A DNA stretch of 64,000 bases from Staphylococcus hsinchuensis (GCF_038789205.1 NZ_CP128355.1:2132955-2196954), one strand, 5' to 3'. Positions 47,788 to 60,896 are shown, numbered from the stretch's first letter. Numbers and translations are program-made. Notes: generated by a model not told the origin, from the letters alone.

Positions 47788-47905
47788 CTATCCACAAAGT
47801 TATCCTAGTTATCCACAGGTAAAAAGTAACTTTTGCTGTTGCTAATTTTCAGATATCTACCATTGTCCACATGGATACACAGTAATTATCCACAAGTTAT
47901 ACACT
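47788..47905 (+). promoter_or_regulatory. DnaA-box cluster between the ABC-F and VOC/tsaD genes
   Basis: Four boxes with no more than one change from TTATCCACA lie in the same orientation: CTATCCACA (47788-47796), TTATCCACA (47809-47817), TTGTCCACA (47863-47871) and TTATCCACA (47886-47894). TTATACACT (47897-47905) is a weaker fifth. No gene lies in 47692-48060, and the boxes are not part of a promoter I can recognise. Confidence 0.8.
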
Positions 47906-47998
47906 TTTTGTTGATAAGTACGCATGTTCCCTCTTGACTTTTAAACTAATATATAATTATTGAGATAATATTGCTTTACAATATTTAAATATGCACAA

Positions 47999-48040
47999 AA
48001 AAAGACTTTAGAAACGTCATCAATGTTTCTAAAGCCCTGT
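47999..48040 (-). terminator. Terminator of the VOC-family gene
   Basis: On the minus strand, GGGCTTTAGAAAC pairs with GTTTCTAAAGTC, followed by T7. Confidence 0.85.
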
Positions 48041-48060
48041 AATAATTAGTTATGTTTTTA

Positions 48061-48483
48061 TTATTCAGCGTTAACCATCCAAGTTACACCATATGGGTCA
48101 TTAAACATACCATAGAACTCTGACCATTCAGTTTTACCTAATGGCATTGTTACTTCACAACCACCAGCAACTGCTCTATTGAAAAATTCTTCAGCACGTT
48201 CTTTATCGGCAGTATTTGAAGCGTCAAAAGTAAATGCAACAATAGCCCCAGTATTATCTATGCTCTTATTCTTCCATGTGTCACTGCAGTAAAAAGTTTC
48301 ACCTAAAATTTCGAATGAAGCATGCATCGTAAAGTCTTTGTCAATTTGGTAATCGTCAGGCATATCGTCGAACATTTTGTCGTCGCCACCAAGGCGATTG
48401 ATATTTGTTGCACCTAAATGTTTTTCATAAAAATTTAACGCTGATAAACTATTTTGAAAGTTGAAGTATTGAATTGATTTCAT
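48061..48483 (-). CDS. VOC-family (PhnB/glyoxalase-like) protein
   Basis: The 140-residue protein is of the PhnB-like VOC superfamily, with two beta-alpha-beta-beta-beta modules. The family blocks are QNSLSALNFYEKHLGA near the N terminus and NDPYGVTWMVNAE at the C terminus (FGMFNDPYGVTW-type close). No catalytic function can be assigned; many such proteins bind small molecules or metals. It is a single gene inserted between the DnaA-box cluster and tsaD. A GGAGGT site precedes the ATG. Confidence 0.85.
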   Translation of the reverse strand: MKSIQYFNFQNSLSALNFYEKHLGATNINRLGGDDKMFDDMPDDYQIDKDFTMHASFEILGETFYCSDTWKNKSIDNTGAIVAFTFDASNTADKERAEEFFNRAVAGGCEVTMPLGKTEWSEFYGMFNDPYGVTWMVNAE

Positions 48484-48674
48484 AGTTGAAACCTCCTATG
48501 TTTATAAATGATTTGTCATGAGTCAATTTTTTAATAATCCTCTATTACTTATACCCATATTATTATTTATTAAAATATCAATGATAAAATTATGATGTTG
48601 TTGATGAGCAAAATAAAAGTCTTATTTATCGACTCATTTGGTTTCACTTATAAAGTCAACTCGCTATCGCATTA

Positions 48675-49697
48675 TTACATTGTAAATGCTTCAATATCTA
48701 TACTGCTCAAACCATTTAATGACATGTCGGCCTGCATACCTCTTTGATATAAATAATGCCCTGCAGCACCAATCATGGCAGCATTGTCAGTACAAAGTTT
48801 CATACTAGGTATGTGCAATGTAATATCATTGTCTTTACAAGCTTGTGTTAAATGTGTTCTCAACCCTTTATTACTTGCTACACCACCTGCGACAATCAAT
48901 TGTTGTACATCGTATGCACGACACGCGTTCATTGCTTTACCTACTAATACTTCTACAACACTATTTTGAAAGCTAGTTGCAACATCAGCTGCCTCAATGG
49001 CCTCCCCTTTTTGGCGTAAATTATGCAATTTATTAATAACAGCACTTTTCAATCCACTAAAACTGAAATCGTAACTATCATTTTCTAACCACACTCTTGG
49101 AAAGTCATATCGATCTTTACCTTCTGCGGCAAGTTTATCAATTTGAGGACCGCCTGGATAACTTAATCCAATGGTTCTCGCTACTTTATCGTAAGCCTCA
49201 CCTACAGCATCATCACGTGTTTCTCCAATGACTTCAAAGTTTAAATGGTCTTTCATGTAAATCAGTTCAGTATGACCACCAGAAACGATAAGCGCCATTA
49301 ATGGAAATTGTAATGGTTGCTCTAAATGATTTGCATATATATGACCCGCAATATGATGTACGGGAATGATTGGTTTATCATATGCAAATGCTAATGCTTT
49401 AGCGGCATTAATTCCTACGAGAAGTGCACCAATGAGACCAGGTCCTTGCGTTACTGCAACCGCGTCGATATCTTCCATTGTCACCTGAGCTTTTTTCAGC
49501 GCTTCATCAATTGTAGTTGTCATACCTTCAACGTGATGCCTGCTTGCGACTTCAGGAACAACCCCACCAAATCGCTTATGACTTTCAATTTGACTTAGAA
49601 CGATATTAGATAATGTATTTGTACCGTTTTCTATGACACTTACGCTTGTTTCATCACAACTCGTTTCTACTGCTAATATTTTAGTTTGATTATTCAT
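48675..49697 (-). CDS. tsaD: tRNA N6-threonylcarbamoyltransferase TsaD
   Basis: The 340-residue ASKHA-fold protein makes N6-threonylcarbamoyl-A37 in ANN-decoding tRNAs. It has the family start [16 protein letters not shown], the metal-binding [12 protein letters not shown] near 110, and the phosphate motifs GGHTEL and [10 protein letters not shown]. It overlaps rimI by 8 nt, so it belongs to the cluster tsaE-tsaB-rimI-tsaD, all read on the minus strand. Essential in most bacteria. Confidence 0.97.
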   Translation of the reverse strand: MNNQTKILAVETSCDETSVSVIENGTNTLSNIVLSQIESHKRFGGVVPEVASRHHVEGMTTTIDEALKKAQVTMEDIDAVAVTQGPGLIGALLVGINAAKALAFAYDKPIIPVHHIAGHIYANHLEQPLQFPLMALIVSGGHTELIYMKDHLNFEVIGETRDDAVGEAYDKVARTIGLSYPGGPQIDKLAAEGKDRYDFPRVWLENDSYDFSFSGLKSAVINKLHNLRQKGEAIEAADVATSFQNSVVEVLVGKAMNACRAYDVQQLIVAGGVASNKGLRTHLTQACKDNDITLHIPSMKLCTDNAAMIGAAGHYLYQRGMQADMSLNGLSSIDIEAFTM

Positions 49698-50154
49698 TTA
49701 AATTCACCCACATCACTAAAGCATCCTCACCTTCACCGTAATAATTTTTCCGCTTTCCACCATATTGGAATCCTAAATTTGTGTAAACTCTTCTAGCTAT
49801 AACGTTTTCTTCACGTACTTCTAAACTCATGACCTCACATTGCGTTTGGACGTAATTCATCACATATTTCAATAAAAGCTGCCCTAGTCCATATCCTCTA
49901 TATTGTTCGTCGATTGCAACTGTCGTGATTTGAGCTTGGTCAATCACTATCCAAACACCGATGTAGCCAATAATAGTCTCATTAAATTCAATTATAAAAT
50001 AATGCGCGAATTCATTTTTTTCAATCTCATGGTAAAATGCATCAATTGTCCAACTACTGTCATTAAAACTTGCTCGCTCTATATCAAATACTTGTGGCAC
50101 ATCTTTTAACGTCATTAAGCGGATATTTAGTTCTTGTTCTGTTGGTTTATCCAA
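49690..50154 (-). CDS. rimI: Ribosomal-protein-alanine acetyltransferase RimI
   Basis: The 154-residue GNAT acetyltransferase shows the acetyl-CoA-binding motif [15 protein letters not shown] near 83-97 and the conserved [19 protein letters not shown] block near 116. It acetylates the N terminus of ribosomal protein S18 in E. coli. It overlaps tsaB by 28 nt and tsaD by 8 nt, so translation is tightly coupled. Confidence 0.94.
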   Translation of the reverse strand: MDKPTEQELNIRLMTLKDVPQVFDIERASFNDSSWTIDAFYHEIEKNEFAHYFIIEFNETIIGYIGVWIVIDQAQITTVAIDEQYRGYGLGQLLLKYVMNYVQTQCEVMSLEVREENVIARRVYTNLGFQYGGKRKNYYGEGEDALVMWVNLNE

Positions 50155-50795
50155 TTGCGTTCCGCCTCTGATAATTTAATATAGTTTGGTGTAAATTGAT
50201 GTACATCTTCTTCATTTTCAATTAGGTTTAACATTACTTTAGCTCGTGGTAAATTCGATATATATTCTCCATCTATCAATGATTCAAGCTGTTTGGCATC
50301 CTGGCCGACAAATACATAAGGTTGCTGTTGATCATGCAAAATAGTTAATAAATCTGTAATTGGTAGATACTGATCTTCAATAATTTGTTTCATTTGACCA
50401 GAATGATTTTGATACACCCCGGTATAAACCGCTTCACGTCTAGCATCGAAGAGAGGAACAATTAAATCCTCTCTTTCGTCAACGGTAGCGGCTAATGCAG
50501 CTAAAGAAGATACGCCATATAACTTGGCATCCAAAGCATATGCCAATGTTTTTGCGACTGTCACACCAATTCTTAATCCGGTGTACGATCCTGGACCTTG
50601 TGCCACAATGATTGCATTTATCTCTTTTTTCCCTATACCACTCTCTTTGATTACGGATTCTATTGCAGGCATTAATTGAGCAGAATGGTTTTTCTTTAAA
50701 TTGGAATTTAACTCACTCAACAATTGATTATCTTGCATGACTGCCACAGATAACGGTTGATTAGAAGTATCAATCAATAGATAATTCATGCTCAA
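50127..50795 (-). CDS. tsaB: tRNA threonylcarbamoyladenosine synthesis protein TsaB
   Basis: The 222-residue TsaD-like partner has NYLLIDTSNQPLSVAVM at the N terminus and the conserved QGPGSYTGLRIGVTVAKTLAY near 66-86. It lacks the metal-binding histidines of TsaD and acts as its stabilising subunit. It overlaps tsaE by 26 nt and rimI by 28 nt. Confidence 0.95.
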   Translation of the reverse strand: MSMNYLLIDTSNQPLSVAVMQDNQLLSELNSNLKKNHSAQLMPAIESVIKESGIGKKEINAIIVAQGPGSYTGLRIGVTVAKTLAYALDAKLYGVSSLAALAATVDEREDLIVPLFDARREAVYTGVYQNHSGQMKQIIEDQYLPITDLLTILHDQQQPYVFVGQDAKQLESLIDGEYISNLPRAKVMLNLIENEEDVHQFTPNYIKLSEAERNWINQQNKN

Positions 50796-51231
50796 TCGCC
50801 TCCTTTAACTGTTTATAATGTGCACCTTGTGCTTCTATTGTTATTTCTCGTTCTGTTTCATCAGTTGTAGTTATATTAATTACTAAATATTGAGATGGTA
50901 AATAGTCAGCAATAAATTGGCTCCATTCTATTAATGTTACTGCTTCATCTTCAAAATACTCATCAAAGCCCAAATCTTCGTCTGAATCCTCTAAACGATA
51001 ACAGTCCATATGATGTAATTTCAAATTTGTACCTCGATATGACTTAATTATATTAAATGTTGGAGAATTGATATTGCGTTTGACGCCTAATGCTTTCCCT
51101 ATCTTCTGACTTAAAGTTGTCTTGCCAGCGCCCAAATCGCCATTTAATAAAATAATATCTCCTATCGACAAATGTTGAGCTATTGTCTCACCAAAACGTT
51201 CTAAATCATTCAAATCCTTTATTCTAATCAT
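50770..51231 (-). CDS. tsaE: tRNA threonylcarbamoyladenosine synthesis ATPase TsaE
   Basis: The 153-residue P-loop ATPase has Walker A LNGDLGAGKTTLSQKIG near residues 29-45 and the conserved NSPTFNIIKSYRG and HHMDCYRLED. It couples ATP hydrolysis to TsaB-TsaD in t6A formation. It is the first gene of the minus-strand tsa cluster; its promoter lies in the region shared with the ilv promoter at 51232-51557. Confidence 0.95.
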   Translation of the reverse strand: MIRIKDLNDLERFGETIAQHLSIGDIILLNGDLGAGKTTLSQKIGKALGVKRNINSPTFNIIKSYRGTNLKLHHMDCYRLEDSDEDLGFDEYFEDEAVTLIEWSQFIADYLPSQYLVINITTTDETEREITIEAQGAHYKQLKEAIEHELSID

Positions 51232-51431
51232 TGCTAACTCCTTTATTTACGTTCAAAGCGTTTATTTCACATATTTTAATTTCATCTTTATTTTTTTACT
51301 CAAAATGGCATTCGCACCATACACCGCTTGTTTTTATAAATGAGCTTAAATGAACGTTTCTATTTTAACAAATTTTAACTGATTTTACTTTAAGCATGTT
51401 TAATTTATATAAATACGATATCTCTAATTTA

Positions 51432-51446
51432 AATTGTAAGAAAATT
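51432..51446. promoter_or_regulatory. CodY-box-like site upstream of the ilv leader
   Basis: AATTGTAAGAAAATT differs from the CodY consensus AATTTTCWGAAAATT at two positions. It lies in the intergenic region ahead of the ilv promoter; CodY represses this operon in S. aureus. Confidence 0.65.
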
Positions 51447-51496
51447 TCAAATACTTATTGGCACATTGCTCTATCTGTAGTAGATTTAATTTATCG

Positions 51497-51531
51497 AATT
51501 TTTAGACATTTCAAATAAATTTCAATATAAC
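51497..51531 (+). promoter_or_regulatory. ilv-leu promoter with a second CodY-like site
   Basis: TAGACA (51503-51508) and TATAAC (51526-51531) are separated by 17 nt. AATTTTTAGACATTT (51497-51511) matches the CodY consensus at 12 of 15 positions and covers the -35. Transcription would start near 51538. The rest of 51232-51557 is AT-rich spacer shared with tsaE. Confidence 0.65.
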
Positions 51532-51557
51532 CATTCTAGAGGAAGGAGTATAATAAA

Positions 51558-51626
51558 ATGACCCAACATACAATGAAATATAGACCGACAACTTCAAATA
51601 TTTTAGTCATTTTATTATGCAATTAG
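51558..51626 (+). CDS. ilv leader peptide, 22 aa
   Basis: A 22-codon frame starts MTQHTMKYR and ends in a run of Ile-Leu-Val-Ile-Leu-Leu codons before CN and the TAG stop. GGAAGGAG lies 9 nt before the ATG. A run of regulatory codons placed just ahead of a terminator is the hallmark of ribosome-mediated attenuation, here responsive to all three branched-chain aminoacyl-tRNAs. Confidence 0.9.
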   Translation: MTQHTMKYRPTTSNILVILLCN

Positions 51627-51727
51627 GACTGGAACTTTAGTAATGACCTACTAAACGTTTAAGTCCTCTTTCTAATGGAATGGGACTTAAAAACGTCCCA
51701 ATAAATTATTGGGACGTTTTTTTATTT
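51627..51727 (+). promoter_or_regulatory. Attenuator of the ilv-leu operon
   Basis: The segment after the leader peptide has GGACT with AAGTCC (51627-51667), AAGTCC with GGGACTT (51659-51690), and the terminator GTCCCAATA/TATTGGGAC (51694-51718) followed by T7. GGGAC at 51682 can also pair with GTCCC of the terminator arm, so a stalled ribosome can switch between the forms. Confidence 0.8.
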
Positions 51728-51749
51728 TCAATTTTATGGGGGAATTAAA

Positions 51750-53438
51750 ATGAGAAGCGATATGATAAAAAGAGGAGATCATCAAGCACCGGCAAGAAGT
51801 TTATTACACGCAACAGGCGCATTAGATAAACCAACTGATATGAATAAACCATTTGTGGCTATATGTAATTCATACATCGACATCGTACCAGGACATGTAC
51901 ATTTAAGAGAATTAGGAGACATCGCTAAAGAAGCAATACGTGAAGCAGGTGCAGTACCGTTCGAATTCAATACAATCGGTGTCGATGACGGTATCGCAAT
52001 GGGACACATCGGAATGAGATATTCATTGCCATCTAGAGAAATCATCGCAGACGCTGCAGAAACTGTTGTCAATGCACATTGGTTTGACGGCGTATTTTAC
52101 ATTCCAAACTGTGACAAGATCACACCAGGTATGTTGCTAGCTTCAGTAAGAACAAACGTACCAGCAGTCTTTTGTTCAGGTGGGCCAATGAAAGCCGGTT
52201 TATCATCACAAGGGAAAGCTTTAAACCTTTCTTCAATGTTTGAAGCGGTTGGCGCATTTAAAGATGGTTCACTTTCAAAAGAAGAATTCTTAGATATGGA
52301 ACAAAATGCATGCCCTACTTGTGGTTCTTGTTCAGGGATGTTCACAGCAAACTCTATGAACTGTCTTATGGAGGTATTAGGTTTAGCATTACCATATAAC
52401 GGTACTGCATTAGCCGTAAGTGACCAACGACGTGAAATGATTAGAGAAGCTGCATTTAGATTAGTAGACAACATTAAAAATGATATCAAACCACGCGATA
52501 TCGTTACACATGACGCAATAGATGATGCATTTGCTCTAGATATGGCTATGGGCGGCTCTACTAACACTGTACTACACACATTAGCTATAGCTAACGAAGC
52601 TGGCATCGATTATGATTTAACACGTATTAATGATATCGCTAAAAAAACACCTTACCTTTCAAAAATAGCACCAAGTTCATCATATTCAATGCACGATGTT
52701 CATGAAGCAGGTGGTGTTCCAGCAATCATCAATGAACTATTTAAAAAAGAAGGCACGTTACATCCAGACCGTATCACAGTTACAGGCAAGACGTTACGCG
52801 AAAATAACGAAGGCAAAGAGATCACAAATAATGATGTCATCAGACATTTAGATAACCCTTACGATAAACAAGGTGGTCTATCAATCTTATACGGCAATAT
52901 CGCACCTAAGGGCGCAGCGATAAAAGTCGGTGGCGTTGACCCTTCTATCAAAGTATTTAAAGGTAAAGCTATTTGTTTCAACTCACATGATGAAGCAGTA
53001 GAAGCCATCGATAACCACACTGTTCGTGAAGGACATGTCGTAGTCATCCGTTACGAAGGACCTAAAGGTGGTCCAGGTATGCCAGAGATGTTAGCCCCTA
53101 CTTCATCCATTGTAGGTCGCGGACTTGGTAAGGACGTCGCATTAATTACAGATGGTCGTTTCTCAGGTGCAACAAGAGGTGTCGCAGTCGGACATGTATC
53201 TCCTGAAGCCGCAGCTGGCGGACCTATCGCTTTAATCGAAGATGGCGATGAAATCACAATCGATTTAGTCGACAGAACATTAGATGTCGATGTACCAGTC
53301 GAAACGTTAGAAGCTAGAAAGCAAGAACTTGAACCATTCAAAGCAAAAGTTAAAACAGGATATCTTGCACGTTACACATCATTAGTTACTAGTGCTAATA
53401 CAGGTGGCATCATGCAAGTACCAGATGACCTTTTATAA
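51750..53438 (+). CDS. ilvD: Dihydroxy-acid dehydratase
   Basis: The 562-residue Fe-S enzyme dehydrates dihydroxyvalerate and dihydroxymethylvalerate to the oxo acids for valine and isoleucine. Cluster and substrate motifs include CDKITPGML near 119, [19 protein letters not shown] near 190, and the C-terminal [21 protein letters not shown] precedes the ATG. It is the first gene of the ilvDBNC-leuABCD-ilvA operon behind the attenuator. Confidence 0.98.
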   Translation: MRSDMIKRGDHQAPARSLLHATGALDKPTDMNKPFVAICNSYIDIVPGHVHLRELGDIAKEAIREAGAVPFEFNTIGVDDGIAMGHIGMRYSLPSREIIADAAETVVNAHWFDGVFYIPNCDKITPGMLLASVRTNVPAVFCSGGPMKAGLSSQGKALNLSSMFEAVGAFKDGSLSKEEFLDMEQNACPTCGSCSGMFTANSMNCLMEVLGLALPYNGTALAVSDQRREMIREAAFRLVDNIKNDIKPRDIVTHDAIDDAFALDMAMGGSTNTVLHTLAIANEAGIDYDLTRINDIAKKTPYLSKIAPSSSYSMHDVHEAGGVPAIINELFKKEGTLHPDRITVTGKTLRENNEGKEITNNDVIRHLDNPYDKQGGLSILYGNIAPKGAAIKVGGVDPSIKVFKGKAICFNSHDEAVEAIDNHTVREGHVVVIRYEGPKGGPGMPEMLAPTSSIVGRGLGKDVALITDGRFSGATRGVAVGHVSPEAAAGGPIALIEDGDEITIDLVDRTLDVDVPVETLEARKQELEPFKAKVKTGYLARYTSLVTSANTGGIMQVPDDLL

Positions 53439-53450
53439 GGAGTGAGTAAA

Positions 53451-55237
53451 ATGGCTAAACAAACAGAAATGCTAGATCAAAATAGTACAGAAAGTTTTGA
53501 TACATTAGAAGCAGCTCAATCAGTAGAACCTGAAGTTGAAATAGAACAACAAACAGTAGATGAAATGAGGACTGGTTCTGAATTATTAGTAGAATCACTC
53601 GTCAATGAAAATGTTGAATTTATTTTTGGTTATCCCGGTGGTGCAGTATTGCCACTTTATGACACATTTTATGAAGGCAAAATCAAACACATTTTAGCAC
53701 GACACGAACAAGGTGCAACACACGCTGCAGAAGGTTATGCACGTGTTTCTGGTAATACAGGCGTTGTCGTAGTTACGAGTGGCCCTGGAGCTACAAATGC
53801 AATCACAGGAATCGCTGATGCTTATAGCGATTCCCTTCCATTAGTAGTATTTACAGGACAAGTTGCAACAGCAGGTATCGGTAAAGATGCCTTCCAAGAA
53901 GCTGACTTATTATCAATGACGACACCAATTTCTAAACATAATTACCAAGTTAAAAATGTAAGCGATATCCCAACAATTGTGCATGAAGCATTTCATATTG
54001 CCAACACTGGAAGAAAAGGCCCAGTCGTAATCGACTTTCCAAAAGACATGGGCGTGCTTTCAACTAATGCGCAAGTTTGTAACTCACTTGACTTACCTGG
54101 ATATTCAGTAGCTGAAAAACCATCAGAAAATGAAATACAAAAATTACGCGATTACTTAAAAAGTGCTGAAAAGCCACTAATTCTTGCTGGTGCTGGTATT
54201 AATCATGCAAAAGCAAATGATGTATTAAACGAATTTGTTACTCGACATCAATTACCTGTTGTTAATACATTATTAGGATTAGGTTCTATCCCGTATGAAC
54301 ATCCGCTATTTTTAGGTATGGGGGGCATGCATGGTTCTTACGCAAGTAATATGGCACTCACAGAATGTGATTTATTAATTAATTTCGGTAGTCGTTTTGA
54401 TGACCGACTTGCGAGTAATCCTGATGAATTTGCACCAAATGCTAAGATTGTTCACGTTGATATCGACCCTTCAGAAATCAATAAGATCATCAAGGTAGAT
54501 TTAGGAATCAATGCTGACTGTAAAGCAACTTTAGAAGAATTACTAGGCTACGAAAGTAATTCAATCAAGCATACAGAATGGTTAGAATGGTGTTATGAGA
54601 ACAAAGCAAAGCAACCTTTCTCTTATGAGGAAGATGAAGATAAAGTATTCTCAAAACCTCAACGTACAATTGAATACATTGGTGAAATAACAAACGGTGA
54701 TGCAATCGTTACAACTGATGTAGGACAACACCAAATGTGGGTTGCTCAATATTATCCATTTAAAACACATGGCCAACTTGTTACAAGTGGTGGTTTAGGT
54801 ACAATGGGGTTCGGTATTCCAGCTGCTATTGGTGCTAAATTAGCACAACCAGATAAGACCGTTGTAGCATTTGTTGGAGATGGTGGATTCCAAATGACAA
54901 ACCAAGAGATGGCTATATTAGATGAATATCAAATCGATATTAAAATAGTTATCGTAAATAACGGTACTTTAGGTATGGTAAAGCAATGGCAAGATAAATT
55001 TTTCAATAAACGTTTTTCACATTCTGTATTTAACGACCAACCAGACTTCTTAAAATTAGCCGAAGCATACAATGTGAAAGGCTATCTCATAGATAATCCA
55101 GATAACTTAGAGCAACAATTAGATGCAGCATTTAATCACGAAGGACCGGCACTCATTGACGTTCGTATCTCACCTGTCGAACCTGTCAATCCAATGGTAC
55201 CAAGTGGTAAAGCAAATCATGAGATGGAGGGCCTAAT

Positions 55238-55241
<4 letters not shown>
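53451..55241 (+). CDS. ilvB: Acetolactate synthase large (catalytic) subunit
   Basis: The 596-residue ThDP enzyme makes acetolactate and acetohydroxybutyrate. FGYPGGAVLPLYD near 62, HEQGATHAAEGYAR near 85 (catalytic Glu) and the ThDP motif VGDGGFQMTNQEM near 475 are visible. The N-terminal extension of about 45 residues is acidic and Gln-rich. ATG at 53451 follows AAGGAGTGAG; a GTG three codons upstream is less likely. It overlaps ilvN by 4 nt. Confidence 0.97.
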
Positions 55242-56768
<1,527 letters not shown>

Positions 56769-56798
56769 CAAGCACTATAATTGAATGAAGTCCATATC

Positions 56799-56860
56799 CA
56801 CCATGTTAGGTAACACAACAATTAAATCAACAAGACGCCTCCTAACATGGTGAATTTTTA
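56799..56860 (+). terminator. Hairpin between ilvC and leuA (possible partial terminator)
   Basis: CACCATGTTAGG pairs with CCTAACATGGTG around a 30-nt loop, followed by AATTTTTAT. It may reduce transcription into leu or be a processing site; leuA continues the operon. Confidence 0.7.
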
Positions 56861-56936
56861 TATTGCTCATGGCAATACCACCAAATAGACATCATCCAAT
56901 TATAGAATGAACATACAATGTGAGGAGATGTTGCAA

Positions 56937-58469
56937 ATGGAAAACCATATTCAAATTTTTGATACAACACTAAGAGATGGTGAACAAACACCAGGAGTGA
57001 ATTTCACATTTGACGAACGTTTAAAAATCGCTAAACAACTAGAAAAATGGGGCGTCGATATTATCGAAGCTGGTTTCCCCGCTTCTAGTACAGGAAGTTT
57101 TAAATCTGTTGAAAGTATTGCTGAAACATTAACAACTACAGCTGTTTGCGGTTTAGCACGTTGCGTTAAAAACGACATTGATAAGGTGTATGAAGCTACA
57201 AAGAAAGCAGTTAAACCGAGAATACATGTTTTTATAGCAACAAGCCCTATACATCGTGATTCCAAATTAATGATGTCACAAGAAGAAGTATTAGCAGCAA
57301 TTAAAGAACACGTAAGTTACGCTAAACAATATTTTGATGTTGTTCAATTTTCACCTGAAGATGCAACGCGTACAGAGCTTCCATTTTTAATAGAATGTGT
57401 ACAAACTGCTGTTAATGCTGGTGCAAGTGTCATTAACATACCAGATACGGTCGGTTATACCTACCCTACTGAATATGGCAATATCTTCAAAACTCTAAAG
57501 GAAAATATTACTACAGACCATGAAGTGATTTATAGTGCACATTGTCATGATGACCTAGGTCTTGCTGTCGCAAATAGTATGGCAGCGATTGAAAATGGTG
57601 CATTGCGTATTGAAGGCACGTTAAATGGTATTGGTGAACGTGCAGGTAATACCGCATTAGAAGAAGTAGCACTAGGACTTTACGTACGACAAGACCATTA
57701 CAACAACCAAACAAAGCTCAATTTAAAGGAAACGAAACAAACTTCAGAACTTATAGCACGTTTCGCAGGCATCCGTGTACCTAGAAATAAAGCAATTGTC
57801 GGACAAAACGCATTCAGCCATGAATCTGGTATCCATCAAGATGGCGTGCTTAAAAATCCAGAAACTTACGAAATTATGACACCACAAATGGTTGGCGTTA
57901 AAACAACAGAAATGCCTCTCGGTAAGCTTTCAGGTAAACATGCCTTTGCTGAAAAATTAATTGCACTCGGCTATGAAATTAATCCTGAAGATCAAAAGAC
58001 TTTATTTAAGCAATTTAAAACAGTTGCCGATAAGAAAAAGACGGTTACTGACCGTGATATTCACGCCTTAATCCAAGGTACAGAACACGAACAAAATGCT
58101 ATTTATCAAGTTGAAACACTACAACTTCAATTCGTTTCTGAAGGTTTACAAAGTGCTGTAGTTGTAATCAAGGATAACGAAGGACAAACTTACCAAGATT
58201 CAAGTATTGGTTCAGGTTCTATTGTCTCAATCTATAATGCTGTAGATCGTATCTTTAACCGTGACACTGAATTATTAGATTATCGTATTGACTCTGTTAC
58301 TGAAGGTACAGACGCTCAAGGTGAAGTCCATGTCCAACTTAAAATTAACGGTAAAAATGTTACTGGAATTGGTATTGATCACGATATCTTACTTGCATCA
58401 TGTAAAGCTTATGTTGAAGCTCACGCCAAATATGTATCAGAGTTTGAAGTGAAAGAAGGTAGTCATTAA
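56937..58469 (+). CDS. leuA: 2-isopropylmalate synthase
   Basis: The 510-residue enzyme condenses 2-oxoisovalerate and acetyl-CoA. The HMGL-like domain opens [18 protein letters not shown] and has the metal site [14 protein letters not shown] near 200, then [11 protein letters not shown]. The C-terminal regulatory LeuA dimer domain carries leucine-binding segments. The ATG at 56937 follows GAGGAG and is chosen over one 10 codons upstream, because the family starts near the IFDTTLRDG strand. Confidence 0.96.
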   Translation: MENHIQIFDTTLRDGEQTPGVNFTFDERLKIAKQLEKWGVDIIEAGFPASSTGSFKSVESIAETLTTTAVCGLARCVKNDIDKVYEATKKAVKPRIHVFIATSPIHRDSKLMMSQEEVLAAIKEHVSYAKQYFDVVQFSPEDATRTELPFLIECVQTAVNAGASVINIPDTVGYTYPTEYGNIFKTLKENITTDHEVIYSAHCHDDLGLAVANSMAAIENGALRIEGTLNGIGERAGNTALEEVALGLYVRQDHYNNQTKLNLKETKQTSELIARFAGIRVPRNKAIVGQNAFSHESGIHQDGVLKNPETYEIMTPQMVGVKTTEMPLGKLSGKHAFAEKLIALGYEINPEDQKTLFKQFKTVADKKKTVTDRDIHALIQGTEHEQNAIYQVETLQLQFVSEGLQSAVVVIKDNEGQTYQDSSIGSGSIVSIYNAVDRIFNRDTELLDYRIDSVTEGTDAQGEVHVQLKINGKNVTGIGIDHDILLASCKAYVEAHAKYVSEFEVKEGSH

Positions 58470-59509
58470 TGCCTTATCAAATCGTTGCACTTCCTGGCGA
58501 TGGTATCGGACCAGAAATCGTCAATGGTACGTTAGAGATATTAGAAAAACTAAGCAACTCATATAACTTTGACTATCAATTAGAGATACATGATTTCGGC
58601 GGCATCGCAATAGACAATCATGGCTCACCACTCCCAGATAACACTTTATCTGCATGTGAACGCGCAGATGCCATATTATTAGGTGCTGTTGGTGGACCAA
58701 AATGGGCAGATTCTAAACTCAGACCTGAACAAGGACTACTTTCTTTAAGAAAATCGTTAGAATTATTTGCCAATATACGCCCAACGAAAGTAACAAAAAG
58801 TACGAGCCACCTATCGCCTATCAAAGAATCGCGTGTGACAGGTACAGATCTAATCATTGTACGTGAATTAACTGGAGGTATTTACTTCGGTGAACCTAAA
58901 CGATGGGATGAAACGTCGGCGTTAGATTCTTTAACCTATCAACGCTCTGAAATAGAACGTATTGCACGTATCGCTTTTGAGCTAGCACAAAAAAGAACTA
59001 AAAAGCTAACATCAGTCGATAAAGAAAATGTGCTATCTTCAAGCAAACTTTGGCGTTCAGTCATTAATGATATCGCTAGTGATTATCCAGACGTTGAAGT
59101 GAATCACTTACTCGTCGATGCGTGTGCCATGCATCTGATTACCAATCCAGCTCAATTTGATGTCATTGTTACTGAAAACTTGTTTGGTGATATTTTAAGT
59201 GATGAAGCATCAGTAATACCTGGTTCATTAGGTTTATCACCTTCCGCAAGTTTCAGTTCTCAAGGACCAAGATTATATGAACCAATACATGGTTCTGCTC
59301 CAGATATTGCCAACCAAGATATAGCTAACCCATACGGAATGTTATTATCACTCGTGATGTGTCTGCGAGAAAGTTTAGATCAATCACATGCAGCTGAACA
59401 ATTAGAAACAATTATCTATCAATGTATTGAACAAGGTTATACAACTAAAGATTTAAATGGTGCTTACCGTACTTCTGAAATCTTTAAAATTATAAAAGAC
59501 AAACTATAA
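58469..59509 (+). CDS. leuB: 3-isopropylmalate dehydrogenase
   Basis: The 346-residue enzyme oxidises 3-isopropylmalate. The NAD/substrate motifs are [26 protein letters not shown] RxTK, and [20 protein letters not shown] near 231. The closing block is [12 protein letters not shown]. Its ATG overlaps the leuA TAA as TAATG, showing coupled translation. Confidence 0.97.
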   Translation: MPYQIVALPGDGIGPEIVNGTLEILEKLSNSYNFDYQLEIHDFGGIAIDNHGSPLPDNTLSACERADAILLGAVGGPKWADSKLRPEQGLLSLRKSLELFANIRPTKVTKSTSHLSPIKESRVTGTDLIIVRELTGGIYFGEPKRWDETSALDSLTYQRSEIERIARIAFELAQKRTKKLTSVDKENVLSSSKLWRSVINDIASDYPDVEVNHLLVDACAMHLITNPAQFDVIVTENLFGDILSDEASVIPGSLGLSPSASFSSQGPRLYEPIHGSAPDIANQDIANPYGMLLSLVMCLRESLDQSHAAEQLETIIYQCIEQGYTTKDLNGAYRTSEIFKIIKDKL

Positions 59510-59524
59510 AGGAGGAGATGTCGA

Positions 59525-60895
59525 ATGGGGAAAACACTATTTGATAAAGTATGGAATCAACATGTGATTACTGGTAAAGAAGGTGACCCTCAATTATTAT
59601 ATATCGATTTACATTTGATACATGAAGTTACATCTACTCAAGCTTTTGAAGGACTTAGAATTCAGAATCGACAATTGCGTAGACAGGACCTAACTTTCGC
59701 AACTTTAGATCATAATGTACCGACAACTGACATTTTTAATATTAAAGATGAAATTGCGAATAAACAAATTACCACTCTTCAAAAAAATGCTAAAGATTTT
59801 GGAGTTAGTATTTTCGATATGGGATCCGATGAACAAGGTATCGTGCATATGGTTGGTCCTGAAACAGGATTAACCCAACCTGGTAAGACCATCGTCTGTG
59901 GAGATTCGCACACAGCTACACATGGTGCATTCGGTGCAATTGCTTTTGGTATCGGAACGAGTGAAGTTGAGCACGTATTCGCGACGCAATGTCTATGGCA
60001 AACAAAACCGAAAAACTTAAAAATTGAAGTATCTGGCCAATTACCTAAAGGTGTCTATGCTAAAGACATTATCCTTTATTTAATTAACCAGTATGGCGTT
60101 GATTTCGGTACAGGTTACGCCTTAGAATTCGCAGGTGAAACAATTCGAAATCTTTCAATGGAAGAACGTATGACGATATGTAATATGGCTATTGAAGCAG
60201 GCGCAAAATATGGCATGATGCAACCAGATGAAACAACATTTGAATATGTTAAAGGTCGTCCATACGCGACAAACTTTGAACAATCACTTTCTGAATGGCG
60301 CGAACTTTATACTGATGATAATGCTACATTTGATAAAGTCATTACAATGGATGTCTCAGATTTGGAGCCACAAGTTACTTGGGGCACGAGTCTTGAAATG
60401 GGTGTGAACTTTAATACACCTTTCCCAGAAATTCAAAATGTGAATGACCAACGTGCTTATGATTATATGGGGCTTAAACCAGGACAAAAAGCTGAGGACA
60501 TTGATCTTGGTTACGTCTTCTTAGGTTCATGTACAAACGCGCGCTTATCAGATCTTATCGAAGCAAGTCATATCGTAAAAGGTCAAACAGTTAATCCAAA
60601 TATTACTGCCATCGTCGTTCCTGGTTCACGAACAGTTAAAATCGAAGCAGAAAAACTGGGACTCGATCAAATATTCAAAGAGGCAGGATTCGATTGGCGT
60701 GAACCTGGCTGTTCTATGTGTCTCGGTATGAACCCAGACCAAGTTCCAGCGGGTGTCCATTGTGCCTCAACAAGTAATCGTAACTTCGAAGGTCGACAAG
60801 GTAAAGGTGCGAGAACACACCTCGTATCGCCAGCAATGGCTGCCGCAGCCGCTATCAATGGTCGATTTGTAGATGTGAGAAAGGTGGTCGTTTAA
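59525..60895 (+). CDS. leuC: Isopropylmalate isomerase large subunit
   Basis: The 456-residue aconitase-family protein has the three cluster cysteines: [14 protein letters not shown] near 340, and [10 protein letters not shown] near 398-407. [20 protein letters not shown] is the conserved active-site segment. It works with LeuD to isomerise 2- to 3-isopropylmalate. AAAGGAGGAG lies before the ATG; leuD begins one base after its stop. Confidence 0.97.
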   Translation: MGKTLFDKVWNQHVITGKEGDPQLLYIDLHLIHEVTSTQAFEGLRIQNRQLRRQDLTFATLDHNVPTTDIFNIKDEIANKQITTLQKNAKDFGVSIFDMGSDEQGIVHMVGPETGLTQPGKTIVCGDSHTATHGAFGAIAFGIGTSEVEHVFATQCLWQTKPKNLKIEVSGQLPKGVYAKDIILYLINQYGVDFGTGYALEFAGETIRNLSMEERMTICNMAIEAGAKYGMMQPDETTFEYVKGRPYATNFEQSLSEWRELYTDDNATFDKVITMDVSDLEPQVTWGTSLEMGVNFNTPFPEIQNVNDQRAYDYMGLKPGQKAEDIDLGYVFLGSCTNARLSDLIEASHIVKGQTVNPNITAIVVPGSRTVKIEAEKLGLDQIFKEAGFDWREPGCSMCLGMNPDQVPAGVHCASTSNRNFEGRQGKGARTHLVSPAMAAAAAINGRFVDVRKVVV

Positions 60896-60896
60896 T

